Source: an uncultured Bacteroidaceae bacterium (GTDB taxonomy: Bacteria; Bacteroidota; Bacteroidia; Bacteroidales; Bacteroidaceae). From it: a stretch of 64,000 bases of DNA. How positions within the stretch are numbered: the first letter of the stretch is position 1; every line of letters starts with the position of its first letter. Shown in pieces: positions 24,418 through 34,911 of the stretch. The notes below the pieces were generated by a model. The model saw only the letters and a list, made by a program, of their open reading frames with translations. It was not told the origin of the DNA and ran no database searches. Location of the stretch: assembly GCA_934394435.1 (NCBI GenBank), contig CAKRRN010000007.1, forward strand, positions 16,995 through 80,994, read 5' to 3'. A program made the position numbers and the translations under genes.

Positions 24418-25023
24418 TTATTTAGAGTACAACTCAACGATCAACTGCTCCTTGATAGTCTCTGGAATGTCTGCACGCTCAGGCTTGTGCAAAAGCTTAC
24501 CAGACTTAAGGTTCTCGTCCCATTCTATCCAAGGATATTTGCTGTGGTTAAAACCAGCCAAAGCATTTTGGATTACCTCAAGACTCTTCGCACGCTCACG
24601 AACGCCTACAATCTGACCAGGAACAACATTATAAGAAGCAATTCCTACAACCTTGCCATCAACAGTGATGTGCTTATGGTTAACTAACTGACGAGCAGCC
24701 GCACGTGTAGGAGCAATACCCAAACGATATACGACATTGTCCAATCTGCACTCCAAGTTCTGAAGCAGAATCTCACCCGTAATGCCACTGGCACTAGCAG
24801 CCTTATCAAACATATTACGGAACTGCTTTTCCAGCACTCCATAAGTATATTTAGCCTTCTGCTTCTCTGCCAACATGACACCATACTCAGATGTCTTGCG
24901 ACGACGATTGTTACCATGCTGCCCTGGAGGGAACTTTCTCTTAGAAAGAACCTTGTCAGCACCGAAAATAGCTTCGCCAAAACGGCGGGCAATCCTTGAT
25001 TTAGGACCAATATATCTAGCCAT
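24418..25023 (-). CDS. rpsD: 30S ribosomal protein S4
   Basis: A 201-residue S4, a primary 16S rRNA binder. It has the S4 RNA-binding domain ([36 protein letters not shown]). The N-terminus carries no zinc-binding cysteines, so it is the zinc-free form. Sits between rpsK and rpoA. Confidence 0.97.
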   Translation of the reverse strand: MARYIGPKSRIARRFGEAIFGADKVLSKRKFPPGQHGNNRRRKTSEYGVMLAEKQKAKYTYGVLEKQFRNMFDKAASASGITGEILLQNLECRLDNVVYRLGIAPTRAAARQLVNHKHITVDGKVVGIASYNVVPGQIVGVRERAKSLEVIQNALAGFNHSKYPWIEWDENLKSGKLLHKPERADIPETIKEQLIVELYSK

Positions 25024-25065
25024 ATCTATTCTTCTATTTTTACAGGCACATTATTAACAATATTA

Positions 25066-25455
25066 TTAAACTCTTCTTCTCTTTGGAGGACGGCATCCGT
25101 TGTGAGGCAATGGAGTAACATCCACAATCTCTACCACCTCTATACCAGCGCCATGCACGGTACGTATGGCAGATTCACGTCCGTTACCAGGACCCTTCAC
25201 ATAAGCCTTTACCTTACGAAGACCCAAATCATAGGCAACCTTAGCACAATCCTGAGCTGCCATCTGAGCTGCATAAGGAGTATTCTTCTTAGATCCGCGG
25301 AACCCCATCTTACCAGCAGAAGACCAAGAAATAATCTGTCCCTCGCTATTTGCTAAAGACACAATAATATTGTTGAATGAGCTGTGAACATGAAGCTGAC
25401 CCATCGCGTCAACCTTGACAACTCTCTTTTTTGCAGCAACTGTTTTCTTTGCCAT
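25066..25455 (-). CDS. rpsK: 30S ribosomal protein S11
   Basis: A 129-residue S11 with the conserved core [33 protein letters not shown] and the C-terminal [18 protein letters not shown]. It forms part of the 30S platform. 10 nt after rpsM. Confidence 0.97.
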   Translation of the reverse strand: MAKKTVAAKKRVVKVDAMGQLHVHSSFNNIIVSLANSEGQIISWSSAGKMGFRGSKKNTPYAAQMAAQDCAKVAYDLGLRKVKAYVKGPGNGRESAIRTVHGAGIEVVEIVDVTPLPHNGCRPPKRRRV

Positions 25456-25465
25456 ATCTCAATTG

Positions 25466-25846
25466 TTATTTAGTAGCCTTTTTCTTATTTGCAACAGTCT
25501 TCTTCTTACCCTTGCGAGTACGAGCATTGTTCTTTGTGCTCTGACCACGAACGGGAAGGCCATTACGATGACGAACGCCACGATAACAACCGATGTCCAT
25601 CAGTCGTTTGATGTTCAACGCAATCTCAGAGCGAAGGTCACCCTCCACCTTGTAACTTGCTGCAATAATCTCACGAATTTTACCAGCCTCCTCATCTGTC
25701 CAGTCAGACACACGCTTGTCCTTATCGACACCTGCCTGCTCAAGGATCTTGGCTGAGCTACTGCGACCAATGCCATAGACATAGGTCAAGGCGATTTCAC
25801 CTCGCTTATTCTGAGGCAAATCTACACCAACAATTCTAATTGCCAT
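25466..25846 (-). CDS. rpsM: 30S ribosomal protein S13
   Basis: A 126-residue S13 (start [20 protein letters not shown]). The H2TH region [14 protein letters not shown] and the basic tail [17 protein letters not shown] are intact. Head protein contacting tRNA and the 50S subunit. Confidence 0.97.
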   Translation of the reverse strand: MAIRIVGVDLPQNKRGEIALTYVYGIGRSSSAKILEQAGVDKDKRVSDWTDEEAGKIREIIAASYKVEGDLRSEIALNIKRLMDIGCYRGVRHRNGLPVRGQSTKNNARTRKGKKKTVANKKKATK

Positions 25847-25877
25847 ATATACTTATCTTTTCTTTTGTCTTAAAGAC

Positions 25878-25994
25878 TTAACCCTGACGCATCTTATACT
25901 TAGGGTTCTTCTTGTTAATCACATACAAACGACCCTTGCGACGAACAATTTTACAGTCTGGGGTACGTTTCTTCAATGAAGCTCTTGTTTTCAT
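25878..25994 (-). CDS. rpmJ: 50S ribosomal protein L36
   Basis: A 38-residue ORF between infA and rpsM reading [20 protein letters not shown] followed by [18 protein letters not shown]. This is L36 in its normal place. Only one of the usual zinc-binding cysteines remains (Cys14), so it is the zinc-independent form. Confidence 0.95.
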   Translation of the reverse strand: MKTRASLKKRTPDCKIVRRKGRLYVINKKNPKYKMRQG

Positions 25995-26003
25995 ATCTGA
26001 TTA

Positions 26004-26222
26004 TTATTTATATCTGAATACGATTCTTCCTTTCGTCAGATCATAGGGACTCATTTCAACCTTCACTTTGTCTCCTGGGAGAATCTTAATATAGTGAAGT
26101 CTCATCTTCCCAGAGATGTTGCAGATAATCTTCTGACCAATTTCAAGTTCTACACGGAACATAGCATTGGAAAGAGATTCTACAATAACACCATCCTGTT
26201 CAATAACAGCTTGCTTTGCCAT
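26004..26222 (-). CDS. infA: Translation initiation factor IF-1
   Basis: A 72-residue S1-fold protein ([20 protein letters not shown], then [20 protein letters not shown] and [14 protein letters not shown]). It blocks the ribosomal A site during initiation. Lies between map and rpmJ, 12 nt from map. Confidence 0.97.
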   Translation of the reverse strand: MAKQAVIEQDGVIVESLSNAMFRVELEIGQKIICNISGKMRLHYIKILPGDKVKVEMSPYDLTKGRIVFRYK

Positions 26223-26234
26223 ACTTCTATTATT

Positions 26235-27026
26235 TCAACTGTTCTCTTGACACTCTATCTTTTCAAAAGACGAGAGAATATCGGCCTTTCCGTTATGTAC
26301 TGCAATTGTGTGTTCAAAATGAGCGGCAGGTTTACCATCAAGAGTCTTTATCGTCCATCTGTCTGGCATCATGCCTATCGCGGGAGAGCCCATTGTTATC
26401 ATTGGCTCAATGGCTATGCATAAACCATTCTTAATCGAGATACCATTCCCACGTCGTCCGTAATTAGGAACTTGAGGATCTTCATGCATCTCTTTACCAA
26501 TCCCATGTCCAACAAACTCCCGAACCACTCCATATCCTGCATTTTCGCAATGTGTCTGAACAGAAAATCCGATATCCCCTAATCTTTTTCCGACACAAGC
26601 ATTACGTATGCCCTCATAGAGTGCCTCCTTTGTAACACGAAGCAATGCTCTAACTTCATCTTTAACCTCACCAACACAAAACGTGTAGCAAGAATCTCCA
26701 TTGAAGCCATTAAGTAAAGCTCCACAGTCTACAGAAATGATATCACCATCCTTTAGCACTTCCTTACCAGGAACACCATGAACAACAACATCATTCACCG
26801 ATGTACAAATAGAACCAGGAAAAGGTCCTCCATAAGGATTAGGGAAACCCTTGAATGTAGGCACCCCACCATGGTCTCTTATATATTGCTCTGCCAACTT
26901 ATCCAAGTCAGAGGTTGACACACCTGGCCGAATGATTTTACCCAATTCGGCCAGAGTGTCAGCCACCAACAAATTGGCAGCCCTCATCAACTCTATCTCG
27001 TCCTCTGTTTTAAGAATTATCATCAA
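26235..27026 (-). CDS. map: Methionine aminopeptidase, type I
   Basis: A 263-residue enzyme removing N-terminal Met from nascent proteins. Metal ligands are recognisable: ISVDCGALLNGFNGDSCYTF (two Asp), GHGIGKEMHEDPQVPNYG (His), and the two Glu in AIEPMITMG and HFEHTIAV. No N-terminal zinc-finger extension. MM start: 27026 or 27023. Between secY and infA, as in many Bacteroidota. Confidence 0.96.
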   Translation of the reverse strand: MMIILKTEDEIELMRAANLLVADTLAELGKIIRPGVSTSDLDKLAEQYIRDHGGVPTFKGFPNPYGGPFPGSICTSVNDVVVHGVPGKEVLKDGDIISVDCGALLNGFNGDSCYTFCVGEVKDEVRALLRVTKEALYEGIRNACVGKRLGDIGFSVQTHCENAGYGVVREFVGHGIGKEMHEDPQVPNYGRRGNGISIKNGLCIAIEPMITMGSPAIGMMPDRWTIKTLDGKPAAHFEHTIAVHNGKADILSSFEKIECQENS

Positions 27027-27045
27027 CCGTAAGTTTCAATAACTC

Positions 27046-28395
27046 TTAATGAGAAGAAGTAACACCAGAACGGCCATGAATACGACCTGAACTCAGCAGT
27101 CCATCGTAATGACGCATCAACAGATGACTCTCTATCTGCTGCAGTGTATCAAGAACCACACCCACAAGAATCAGCAGAGACGTACCACCAAAGAACTGTG
27201 CAAACTCCTGCTGTACGTTGAGTAAACCAGCAAATGCAGGCATACATGCAATTACAGCGAGGATAAGCGAGCCTGGGAAAGTGATATGATCCATAATCTG
27301 ATCTATGAAGTCCGCGGTATCTTTACCTGGACGAACACCAGGAATGAACCCATTGTTACGCTTCATATCCTCTGCCATCTGGGTAGGATTCAGTGTAATA
27401 GCCGTATAGAAATAAGTAAAGGCAATAATCAACAGTGCAAAGACTATGTTATAGGCCATGCTAGTATGATCAGACATCGCCATCAATACTGGAGAAGCAG
27501 TCTCACCATTAGAGAGAAAGCCCAACAGAGTTACAGGGATAAACATAATAGCCTGAGCAAAGATGATAGGCATAACGTTTGCAGCAAAAACCTTCAAAGG
27601 AATATACTGACGAACACCACCAACCTGCTGCCCTGCATACATACGCTTAGCATATTGTACAGGTATCTTTCTCGTTCCCTGAACAAGCATGATAGCAACA
27701 AGGACAACCGCAAAGAGCAGAAGAAGCTCAATGAGGAACATCACGAGTCCACCACCACCCAGATTATTCAGACGAGAAACCACCTCCTGACCGAAAGCCT
27801 GAGGAAGACGGGCGATGATACCCAACATGATAATGAGTGAAACGCCATTGCCAATACCTTTATCTGTAATACGCTCACCTATCCAAAGCACGAACATACT
27901 GCCTGCAGCCAAGATAATTGTGCTTGCTAAGATAAACAAAGTCCAACTGAGATTGGGATTCAAAGCACCACCTGACTGAACACGTAGGTTAATCAAGTAA
28001 CCTGGAGCTTGGAACAGCAGAATAAAGATTGTCAGATAACGTGTATACTGATTCATCTTTCTGCGTCCGCTCTCGCCCTCACGCTGTAACTTCTGGAAAT
28101 AAGGTACTACAAATGCGAACAACTGAACCACGATGGAAGCTGTGATGTATGGCATGATTCCCAAAGCAAATATTGAGGCATTGGAAAATGCGCCACCCGA
28201 GAACATATTCAACAAAGACATAAGTCCTGTGTTTGTCTGTTCACGAAGAGCAGACAAGCCTTCGGGATCAATACCTGGAAGCACGATAAACGAGCCAAAC
28301 CTATATATTGCAGCAAAGGCAAGTGTGATGAGGATTCGAGTCTTCAAATCCTCAACACGCCATATGTTTCTCAGAGTCTCAAAAAACTTCTTCAT
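27046..28395 (-). CDS. secY: Preprotein translocase subunit SecY
   Basis: A 449-residue, ten-helix channel subunit of the Sec translocon. Family marks: FGSFIVLPGIDPEGL, MFSGGAFSNASIFALGIMPY (plug region), GQQVGGVRQYIPLKV and FIPGVRPGKDTADFI. Placed after rplO in the spc operon. Complete. Confidence 0.97.
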   Translation of the reverse strand: MKKFFETLRNIWRVEDLKTRILITLAFAAIYRFGSFIVLPGIDPEGLSALREQTNTGLMSLLNMFSGGAFSNASIFALGIMPYITASIVVQLFAFVVPYFQKLQREGESGRRKMNQYTRYLTIFILLFQAPGYLINLRVQSGGALNPNLSWTLFILASTIILAAGSMFVLWIGERITDKGIGNGVSLIIMLGIIARLPQAFGQEVVSRLNNLGGGGLVMFLIELLLLFAVVLVAIMLVQGTRKIPVQYAKRMYAGQQVGGVRQYIPLKVFAANVMPIIFAQAIMFIPVTLLGFLSNGETASPVLMAMSDHTSMAYNIVFALLIIAFTYFYTAITLNPTQMAEDMKRNNGFIPGVRPGKDTADFIDQIMDHITFPGSLILAVIACMPAFAGLLNVQQEFAQFFGGTSLLILVGVVLDTLQQIESHLLMRHYDGLLSSGRIHGRSGVTSSH

Positions 28396-28400
28396 CTGGA

Positions 28401-28847
28401 TTACAGTTTAGTTGCGGTACCACCAACGCTTTTGATTGCCTCTTCAGCAGACTTTGAGAATGCATTAGCAACCACCTCAACCTTAGCGGTCAATTCGCCG
28501 TTGCCAAGCACTTTTACAAGTCCGTCTGCTTTAACCAAGCCTGCTGCAACCATATCAGAAACAGCAATCTTAGTCAAGCCACTCTTTTCTGCCAAATTCT
28601 GGATAGAAGACAAATTTACAGCTTGATATTCAATACGATTGATATTCTTGAATCCGAACTTGGGCAAACGACGCTGTAAAGGCATCTGGCCACCCTCGAA
28701 ACCAATCTTGTTCTTGTAACCAGAACGTGCCTTAGCACCCTTGTGACCGCGTGTAGAAGTACCACCCAAACCAGAACCAGGTCCACGACCAAGTCTTCTA
28801 CGGCTATGTGTAGAACCACAAGCGGGCTTCAAATTATGCAATTTCAT
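28401..28847 (-). CDS. rplO: 50S ribosomal protein L15
   Basis: A 148-residue L15 (MKLHNLKPACGSTHSRRRLG, then GRGPGSGLGGTSTRGHKG). The Gly/Arg-rich N-terminus and globular C-terminus are complete. 5 nt before secY. Confidence 0.97.
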   Translation of the reverse strand: MKLHNLKPACGSTHSRRRLGRGPGSGLGGTSTRGHKGAKARSGYKNKIGFEGGQMPLQRRLPKFGFKNINRIEYQAVNLSSIQNLAEKSGLTKIAVSDMVAAGLVKADGLVKVLGNGELTAKVEVVANAFSKSAEEAIKSVGGTATKL

Positions 28848-28877
28848 AAATTGATACTTTTAAAGTTGATGTTTAGA

Positions 28878-29054
28878 TTAGTCTATCACCGTAACCAAGT
28901 GATGCACGGCTCTAATCAAGCCACGATTCGAGGGAGTATCCTCAATCTCTACCACATGATTCAGTTTCTTAAGACCCAGAGTGTCCAGTGTGGCCTTCTG
29001 GGTACGAGGAGCATGTATTCTGCTTCTTACCTGCTTTACCTTAATTGTTGCCAT
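28878..29054 (-). CDS. rpmD: 50S ribosomal protein L30
   Basis: A 58-residue protein between rpsE and rpl[21 protein letters not shown], then [38 protein letters not shown]. The LGLKK..H.V..E.T...RG.I..V.HLV pattern is that of bacterial L30. Confidence 0.95.
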   Translation of the reverse strand: MATIKVKQVRSRIHAPRTQKATLDTLGLKKLNHVVEIEDTPSNRGLIRAVHHLVTVID

Positions 29055-29067
29055 TTAGAACCTCCTT

Positions 29068-29586
29068 TTAACCTCTAAAAACTTTTTCAATACTAATACC
29101 TCTGTCTGTAGCAACCGTCTTGGCATCACGCATTTCTGCCAACGCTGCGAAAGTAGCCTTTACCAGATTATGAGGATTAGATGAACCCTTTGACTTGGCC
29201 AGACAGTCTTTAATACCTACACTATCAAGTACAGCGCGCATAGCACCACCAGCCACAACACCAGTACCTTGTGAAGCAGGCATAATCAGCACACGAGCGC
29301 CACCAAACTTGGCAGAAGCCTCATGAGGCACTGTGCCATTCAACACAGGCACACGCACGAGATTCTTCTTTGCAGACTCAACTCCCTTAGCAATGGCAGC
29401 AGTTACCTCGCCAGCCTTACCAAGTCCCCAGCCAATGATACCATTTTCATTACCTACGACTACAATAGCTGCGAAGGTGAAAGTGCGACCACCCTTCGTA
29501 ACCTTGGTTACACGATTGATGGCAACGAGCTTATCCTTAAGCTCGACATCGCTACTTATCCTTACTTTATTTATTGCCATATTCAT
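29068..29586 (-). CDS. rpsE: 30S ribosomal protein S5
   Basis: S5, a translational-accuracy protein. The start is put at ATG 29586 (MNMAINKV) or 29580 (MAINKV); the frame is open further upstream but that would overlap rplR. The conserved core is [20 protein letters not shown], then [17 protein letters not shown] and [18 protein letters not shown]. Confidence 0.96.
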   Translation of the reverse strand: MNMAINKVRISSDVELKDKLVAINRVTKVTKGGRTFTFAAIVVVGNENGIIGWGLGKAGEVTAAIAKGVESAKKNLVRVPVLNGTVPHEASAKFGGARVLIMPASQGTGVVAGGAMRAVLDSVGIKDCLAKSKGSSNPHNLVKATFAALAEMRDAKTVATDRGISIEKVFRG

Positions 29587-29587
29587 T

Positions 29588-29929
29588 TTAGAATTTAAGT
29601 CCACCATTACGTGCGGCATCAGCCACTTCCTTCACTCTACCATGATACAGATAACCATTACGGTCAAACACAACGGTTGTGATACCAGCTTCAAGAGCTT
29701 TCTTGGCTGCGATTTCACCAACCTTAGCTGCCTGTTCCTTCTTTGGACATGCCTCCATGCCAAGTGAGGATGCAGAAGCCAAAGTTGTTCCATTCTGATC
29801 GTTGATTATCTGAACATATATTTGCTTATTACTTCTGAACACCGTCAAACGGGGACGCTCTGCTGTACCAGAAATCTTACTACGGACTCTGTACTTTATT
29901 TTGATTCGTCTTTCTATTTTTGTTGTCAT
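29588..29929 (-). CDS. rplR: 50S ribosomal protein L18
   Basis: A 113-residue 5S rRNA-binding protein: [39 protein letters not shown], ending [20 protein letters not shown] then GGLKF. Standard length and place. Confidence 0.97.
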   Translation of the reverse strand: MTTKIERRIKIKYRVRSKISGTAERPRLTVFRSNKQIYVQIINDQNGTTLASASSLGMEACPKKEQAAKVGEIAAKKALEAGITTVVFDRNGYLYHGRVKEVADAARNGGLKF

Positions 29930-29947
29930 GATCTTACGGATTTAAAG

Positions 29948-30520
29948 TTACTTGGCACCTGCAGACTTACCTGACTTCCTACGTATTTGCTCACCAACGA
30001 ACAAAATACCCTTACCCTTATATGGCTCTGGCATACGGAAAGAACGAATCTTAGCACATACCTGACCAAGCAACTGCTTGTCACAAGACTCAAGGATAAT
30101 CTTAGGATTCTGATTACGCTCAGACTTTGTTTCAACCTTAATCTCAGGGGGGAGCTGCATCACGATTGGATGTGTATAACCCAAAGCGAACTCCATGAGG
30201 TTACCTTGATTTGAAACACGGTAACCTACACCGATCAACTCAAGTTCCTTCTTATAACCCTCAGACACACCAACAACCATATTGTGAACCAAAGCACGAT
30301 AAAGACCATGGAAAGCCTGTTTCTGCTTAGTTCCAACTGTATCATTCTGTTCGTCAATTTCGAAGGTAATCACACCATTCTCATTTTTCACAATGATAGA
30401 TGGATCTACAGTCTGAGTCATCTCGCCGTTCTTACCCTTTACAGTAACCACATTAGCATCACTAACAGAAACAGTGACACCTGCGGGAATGTTAATTGGC
30501 AATTTACCTATTCTAGACAT
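29948..30520 (-). CDS. rplF: 50S ribosomal protein L6
   Basis: A 190-residue L6 with both repeats: MSRIGKLPINIPAGVTVSVS at the start, and the rRNA-binding C-terminal KGKGILFVGEQIRRKSGKSA. Between rpsH and rplR. Confidence 0.97.
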   Translation of the reverse strand: MSRIGKLPINIPAGVTVSVSDANVVTVKGKNGEMTQTVDPSIIVKNENGVITFEIDEQNDTVGTKQKQAFHGLYRALVHNMVVGVSEGYKKELELIGVGYRVSNQGNLMEFALGYTHPIVMQLPPEIKVETKSERNQNPKIILESCDKQLLGQVCAKIRSFRMPEPYKGKGILFVGEQIRRKSGKSAGAK

Positions 30521-30537
30521 AAATCTTACCTCCTACA

Positions 30538-30933
30538 TTAATATACGTAACATAGAACCTCACCACCGATACGAAGATCAGCAGCTTCCTTATTTGTCAT
30601 CACGCCTTTCGAAGTAGACAAGATGGCAATACCCAGTCCGTTAATTACTCTTGGCATATCCTTATAACCAGTATACTTACGCATACCAGGCTTAGATATA
30701 CGAATCAACTTCTTGATAGCATTTGCCTTTTGTACGGCATCATACTTCAGAGCGATTTTGATAGTACCTTGTGGGCCATCCTCAACGAACTTGTAGTTCA
30801 AGATGTAGCCCTTCTCAAAGAGAATCTTTGTGATCTCTTTTTTCAGATTTGACGCAGGAACCTCCACAACACGGTGCTTTGCCATGATTGCGTTGCGCAG
30901 TCTCGTCAAAAAATCAGCTATTGGATCTGTCAT
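30538..30933 (-). CDS. rpsH: 30S ribosomal protein S8
   Basis: A 131-residue S8 (MTDPIADFLTRLRNAIMAKH; C-terminal GIAILSTSKGVMTNKEAADL, then RIGGEVLCYVY). In E. coli S8 also represses the spc operon by binding L5 mRNA; whether that holds here is unknown. Confidence 0.97.
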   Translation of the reverse strand: MTDPIADFLTRLRNAIMAKHRVVEVPASNLKKEITKILFEKGYILNYKFVEDGPQGTIKIALKYDAVQKANAIKKLIRISKPGMRKYTGYKDMPRVINGLGIAILSTSKGVMTNKEAADLRIGGEVLCYVY

Positions 30934-30985
30934 TTTATAAAAGATTTAATTAATCGGGACTCTCCCGACAATATTAAAGGTTTTC

Positions 30986-31285
30986 TTACCAGCTGGCCTT
31001 TTTAACACCAGGAATCATACCGCTAGAAGCAAGTTCACGGAATTGAATACGTGAAATGCCAAACAGTCTGATATATCCCTTGGGACGACCAGTAATTTTG
31101 CAACGATTGTGCAAACGTATAGGATTTGCATTGCGAGGAATAGCTTGCAATTTTTGTGCAGCCTCGAAAGCCTCCACAGGATCGCCTGTATTGACGATTT
31201 TCTTTAAGGCAGCACGCTTCTCTGCATACTTGGCCACCATCTTGGCTCTCTTAACCTCGCGAGCCTTCATTGATTCTTTTGCCAT
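30986..31285 (-). CDS. rpsN: 30S ribosomal protein S14, long zinc-free type
   Basis: A 99-residue S14 ([21 protein letters not shown]-terminal [20 protein letters not shown] then [18 protein letters not shown]). It lacks the CxxC...CxxC zinc site, so it is the long C-minus form as in Proteobacteria. Confidence 0.96.
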   Translation of the reverse strand: MAKESMKAREVKRAKMVAKYAEKRAALKKIVNTGDPVEAFEAAQKLQAIPRNANPIRLHNRCKITGRPKGYIRLFGISRIQFRELASSGMIPGVKKASW

Positions 31286-31290
31286 ATCGA

Positions 31291-31848
31291 TTAATCGTTT
31301 TTAGCGTTTTTGTAAGGAAGGCCAAACTCTTTCAGAAGTGCATAACCCTCTTCGTCAGTCTGAGCTGTAGTAACGAAGGTAATGTTCATACCAAGGATAC
31401 GGTCAATAGTATCAATGTTGATTTCTGGGAAGATAATCTGCTCCTGAATACCAAGAGTATAATTTCCACGACCATCAAACTTGCTTTCGATACCCTTGAA
31501 GTCACGTATACGAGGCAAAGCCACACGTACCAGTTTCTCCAGGAACTCATACATTCTCTCACGACGCAATGTCACCATCACACCAATGGGCATTTTCTTA
31601 CGCAACTTAAAATTGGCCACGTCTTTCTTAGAAACAGTAGCCACTGCCTTTTGACCAGTGATAGCAGTCAGTTCGTTGATGGCAACTTCGATAATTTTCT
31701 TATCAGCAGTAGCCATACCCAAACCCTGATTGATGACAATCTTCTTGAGCACAGGAATCTGCATTGACGAAGAATAATTAAATTTCTTCATCAAAGCAGG
31801 TGCAATGCGCTCGGAATATTCTTTCTTAAGGCTTGCTGTATTTGCCAT
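31291..31848 (-). CDS. rplE: 50S ribosomal protein L5
   Basis: A 185-residue 5S rRNA binder: [40 protein letters not shown], and [20 protein letters not shown] near the end. Between rplX and rpsN (5 nt gap). Confidence 0.97.
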   Translation of the reverse strand: MANTASLKKEYSERIAPALMKKFNYSSSMQIPVLKKIVINQGLGMATADKKIIEVAINELTAITGQKAVATVSKKDVANFKLRKKMPIGVMVTLRRERMYEFLEKLVRVALPRIRDFKGIESKFDGRGNYTLGIQEQIIFPEINIDTIDRILGMNITFVTTAQTDEEGYALLKEFGLPYKNAKND

Positions 31849-31863
31849 TATTCAGTCTCCTAC

Positions 31864-32145
31864 TTAATTTTTTACTTTTACATTTCTTGCTTTTCCGTTG
31901 GAACGGAGAACTTTTCCGTCAACAACAGGATTCAGCTTTGAAACTTGAATGGGAGCTTCCTGCTTAACAATGCCACCCTGAGGATTTTTGGCACTGGGCT
32001 TTTGGCTCTTAGACACCATGTTGACACCTTCAACAATGGCGCGATGCTCTTTTACAAGCACCTGCAATACCTTTCCTGTCTGTCCCTTGCTATTGCCAGA
32101 GTTAACATATACGGTATCGCCCTTCTTAATATGTAAGGTATTCAT
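31864..32145 (-). CDS. rplX: 50S ribosomal protein L24
   Basis: A 93-residue KOW-domain protein ([20 protein letters not shown], then [20 protein letters not shown]). About ten residues shorter than E. coli L24, still complete through the C-terminal [16 protein letters not shown]. Confidence 0.95.
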   Translation of the reverse strand: MNTLHIKKGDTVYVNSGNSKGQTGKVLQVLVKEHRAIVEGVNMVSKSQKPSAKNPQGGIVKQEAPIQVSKLNPVVDGKVLRSNGKARNVKVKN

Positions 32146-32165
32146 TACTGTATAATCTCTAATAA

Positions 32166-32531
32166 TTAAAGAACCTCAGGTGCAAGAGATACGACCTTCA
32201 TGTTTACAGCACGTAACTCACGGGCTACAGGGCCAAAAATACGACTACCACGCAGTTCGTCTGCATTGTTCAAAAGAACGCAGGCGTTATCATCAAAACG
32301 AATATAGGATCCATCAGCACGACGGACTTCCTTCTTAGTACGTACAATTAGGGCCTTAGATACTGCACCTTTCTTAATATCACTTGACGGGATTACGCTT
32401 TTGATTGCAACAACAATCACGTCACCCACCGAAGCATAACGACGGCGTGTACCACCGAGTACTCGGATACACATGCATTCTTTTGCACCGCTGTTATCTG
32501 CCACGACCAATCTGGTTTCTGCCTGTATCAT
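32166..32531 (-). CDS. rplN: 50S ribosomal protein L14
   Basis: A 121-residue L14 ([20 protein letters not shown], then [40 protein letters not shown]). Opens the spc operon part, 3 nt after rpsQ. Confidence 0.97.
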   Translation of the reverse strand: MIQAETRLVVADNSGAKECMCIRVLGGTRRRYASVGDVIVVAIKSVIPSSDIKKGAVSKALIVRTKKEVRRADGSYIRFDDNACVLLNNADELRGSRIFGPVARELRAVNMKVVSLAPEVL

Positions 32532-32534
32532 AGT

Positions 32535-32792
32535 TTACTTAGCTCTTTCAACGATTTCTACTACTCTCCATCTCTTTGTCTTGCTCAAAGGACGAGTCTC
32601 CATGATAAGAACAGTATCACCCTTATGGCAATCATTCTTCTCGTCGTGAGCATGGTATTTTTTCGTTTTAGCAACGAATTTACCATAAATAGGGTGTTTC
32701 TCCTTGAACTTGGCTGCAACAACAATGGTCTTATCCATCTTGTCGCTAACCACGACACCCGTTCTTGTCTTTCTTAAATTTCTTGCTTCCAT
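32535..32792 (-). CDS. rpsQ: 30S ribosomal protein S17
   Basis: An 85-residue S17 from ATG 32792 ([20 protein letters not shown], then KTIVVAAKF). An in-frame ATG at 32804 would add four residues not seen in the family. The C-terminus reads [19 protein letters not shown]. Confidence 0.95.
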   Translation of the reverse strand: MEARNLRKTRTGVVVSDKMDKTIVVAAKFKEKHPIYGKFVAKTKKYHAHDEKNDCHKGDTVLIMETRPLSKTKRWRVVEIVERAK

Positions 32793-32807
32793 GTCTAAGA
32801 CCAAATG

Positions 32808-33002
32808 TTATTTATTAAGTTCTCTCTGGCGAAGCACTGTCTTCAGACGAGCTATATTACGACGTGCAGCCCTAATCTGAGCATTGTTCTCAAGGGGAGA
32901 GACAGCATGATTCAACAGCATCTGCTTGTAGTTGTCCTGCTCGGTCTGTATGCGCTCTGCCAATTCGGCAGTAGTCAACTCCTTAATTTCTGCTACTTTC
33001 AT
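32808..33002 (-). CDS. rpmC: 50S ribosomal protein L29
   Basis: A 64-residue two-helix protein (KVAEIKELTTAELAERIQTE; IRAARRNIARLKTVLRQREL). It sits near the exit of the peptide tunnel. Between rplP and rpsQ. Confidence 0.96.
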   Translation of the reverse strand: MKVAEIKELTTAELAERIQTEQDNYKQMLLNHAVSPLENNAQIRAARRNIARLKTVLRQRELNK

Positions 33003-33004
33003 AA

Positions 33005-33430
33005 TTATGCGTTTTTGTCGTAATCACGTCTAACAATGAACTTTGTGGTCACAGGAAGTTTCTGTGCAGCCAGTCTTAATGCCTCCTTTGCAATATCATA
33101 AGAAACACCTTCTATTTCGAAAATGATACGTCCTGGAGTGATAGGGAATACATATCCAACGGGATCACCCTTACCTTTACCCATTCGGACGTCAGCAGGC
33201 TTCTTGGTGATAGGCTTATCAGGGAAAATACGAATCCAGCTTTGTCCCTCACGCTGCATATAGCGAGTCATTGCCACACGAGCAGCTTCAATCTGACGGG
33301 CAGTAATCCAATGCGTATCCAGAGACTTAATGCCGAAAGATCCGAAAGCCAACTGGTTTCCGCGCATTGCGTTACCTTTGCAACGACCTTTTTGCGGTCT
33401 TCTATATTTAGTTCTCTTTGGTTGTAACAT
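33005..33430 (-). CDS. rplP: 50S ribosomal protein L16
   Basis: A 141-residue L16 ([40 protein letters not shown], then [14 protein letters not shown]). The start is Leu-Gln-Pro-Lys as usual. 2 nt before rpmC. Confidence 0.97.
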   Translation of the reverse strand: MLQPKRTKYRRPQKGRCKGNAMRGNQLAFGSFGIKSLDTHWITARQIEAARVAMTRYMQREGQSWIRIFPDKPITKKPADVRMGKGKGDPVGYVFPITPGRIIFEIEGVSYDIAKEALRLAAQKLPVTTKFIVRRDYDKNA

Positions 33431-33444
33431 AATAATCCGTGTTT

Positions 33445-34173
33445 TTAGCGATTATTGTTTCTCTTACGACGGAAATTCTTACCTCCGTTGTTACCATAAT
33501 TACGACCGCTCTCTTTCTGCTGTGTGAAATTAGGAGCCAGGTCCTTCTTGCCGTATACTTCACCGCGGCAAATCCAAACCTTGATTCCAAGCAGTCCAAC
33601 CTTAGTCAAAGCCTCCGTCTGGCAGTAGTCAATATCAGCACGCAAAGTGTGAAGAGGTGTACGTCCTTCCTTAAACATTTCAGAACGTGCAATCTCAGCA
33701 CCATTCAGACGACCACTGATAAGAACCTTAATACCTTCAGCGCCAGCTCTCATAGTGTTAGCAACAGCCATCTTGATAGCACGACGATAGGCAATTTTAC
33801 CCTCTACCTGACGAGCGATATTGTTACCAACAATCACAGCATCAAGCTCAGGCTTCTTAACTTCGAAAATATTTATCTGAACGTCCTTGTCGGTAAGTTT
33901 CTTCAACTCTTCCTTCAAGTTATCAACTTTCTCGCCACCCTTTCCGATGATAAGACCTGGACGAGCTGTACAAACAGTGATGGTCACCATTCTCAAGGTG
34001 CGCTCAATAACGATTCTTGAGATGCTTGCATCACCAAGACGAGCGTTCAAGTACTTGCGGATCTTGCTATCCTCAAGGATTGTGTCACCGAAGTTCTTGC
34101 CACCGTACCAATTGGAATCCCAACCGCGAACGATGCCCAAACGGTTACTTATAGGATTTACTTTCTGTCCCAT
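33445..34173 (-). CDS. rpsC: 30S ribosomal protein S3
   Basis: A 242-residue S3 ([22 protein letters not shown] domain with [40 protein letters not shown]). The C-terminus has a Bacteroidota-type Asn/Gly/Arg-rich tail ([18 protein letters not shown]). Confidence 0.97.
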   Translation of the reverse strand: MGQKVNPISNRLGIVRGWDSNWYGGKNFGDTILEDSKIRKYLNARLGDASISRIVIERTLRMVTITVCTARPGLIIGKGGEKVDNLKEELKKLTDKDVQINIFEVKKPELDAVIVGNNIARQVEGKIAYRRAIKMAVANTMRAGAEGIKVLISGRLNGAEIARSEMFKEGRTPLHTLRADIDYCQTEALTKVGLLGIKVWICRGEVYGKKDLAPNFTQQKESGRNYGNNGGKNFRRKRNNNR

Positions 34174-34185
34174 ACTCTTCTAATC

Positions 34186-34581
34186 TTAATCTTTCTTAGT
34201 GTCGACGTACAAAGTCACATGATTTGAGCGCTTACGAATTCTGTAACCACGTCCTTGTGGAGCGGGTCTCATACGCTTGAGAGTTGTACCTTCATCCACA
34301 AAAATCTTTGTGATGTAGAGCTCTCCATTCTCAGCCTTACGCTCATGCTTCTGCTCCCAGTTTGCAATAGCAGAACGAAGAACTTTCTCTACATCTGCGC
34401 TTGCAGCCTTCACACAGTACTTCAGCGTGCCCAGTGCTCTGTTCACCTCCATACCGCGAACCAAGTCAACCACATATCTCATCTTGCGGGGAGAAGAAGG
34501 CACGTTCCGCAACTTTGCAAAACTGTCAGCCTTGCGTGCTTCCTTTCTAACGTCGGCAGCTAATCTTTTTCTCTTTCCCAT
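34186..34581 (-). CDS. rplV: 50S ribosomal protein L22
   Basis: A 131-residue L22 with [20 protein letters not shown] and the tunnel-lining loop [20 protein letters not shown]. The N-terminus [20 protein letters not shown] is typical for the phylum. Confidence 0.97.
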   Translation of the reverse strand: MGKRKRLAADVRKEARKADSFAKLRNVPSSPRKMRYVVDLVRGMEVNRALGTLKYCVKAASADVEKVLRSAIANWEQKHERKAENGELYITKIFVDEGTTLKRMRPAPQGRGYRIRKRSNHVTLYVDTKKD

Positions 34582-34618
34582 TATATTATTACTCTTATTT
34601 TAACGACTTGATGCCTGT

Positions 34619-34888
34619 TTATTTTTTCTTATTACCGGCATGACCACCGAACTTACGAGTAGGCGCAAACTCGCCTAACTTATGTCCGACCATATTCTCG
34701 GTAACATAAACAGGAATGAACTTATTTCCGTTATGAACGGCTACCGTATGACCCACAAAATCGGGTGAAATCATAGATGCGCGAGACCATGTTTTAACAA
34801 CATTCTTCTTGCCACTCTCATTCATGGCGAGAATTCTCTTCTCGAGCTTAACCTCAATATACGGACCTTTCTTTAATGAACGACTCAT
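34619..34888 (-). CDS. rpsS: 30S ribosomal protein S19
   Basis: An 89-residue S19 ([60 protein letters not shown]). Between rplB and rplV. Confidence 0.97.
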   Translation of the reverse strand: MSRSLKKGPYIEVKLEKRILAMNESGKKNVVKTWSRASMISPDFVGHTVAVHNGNKFIPVYVTENMVGHKLGEFAPTRKFGGHAGNKKK

Positions 34889-34911
34889 ACTTGCTCTAAC
34901 TGACTTTAAGG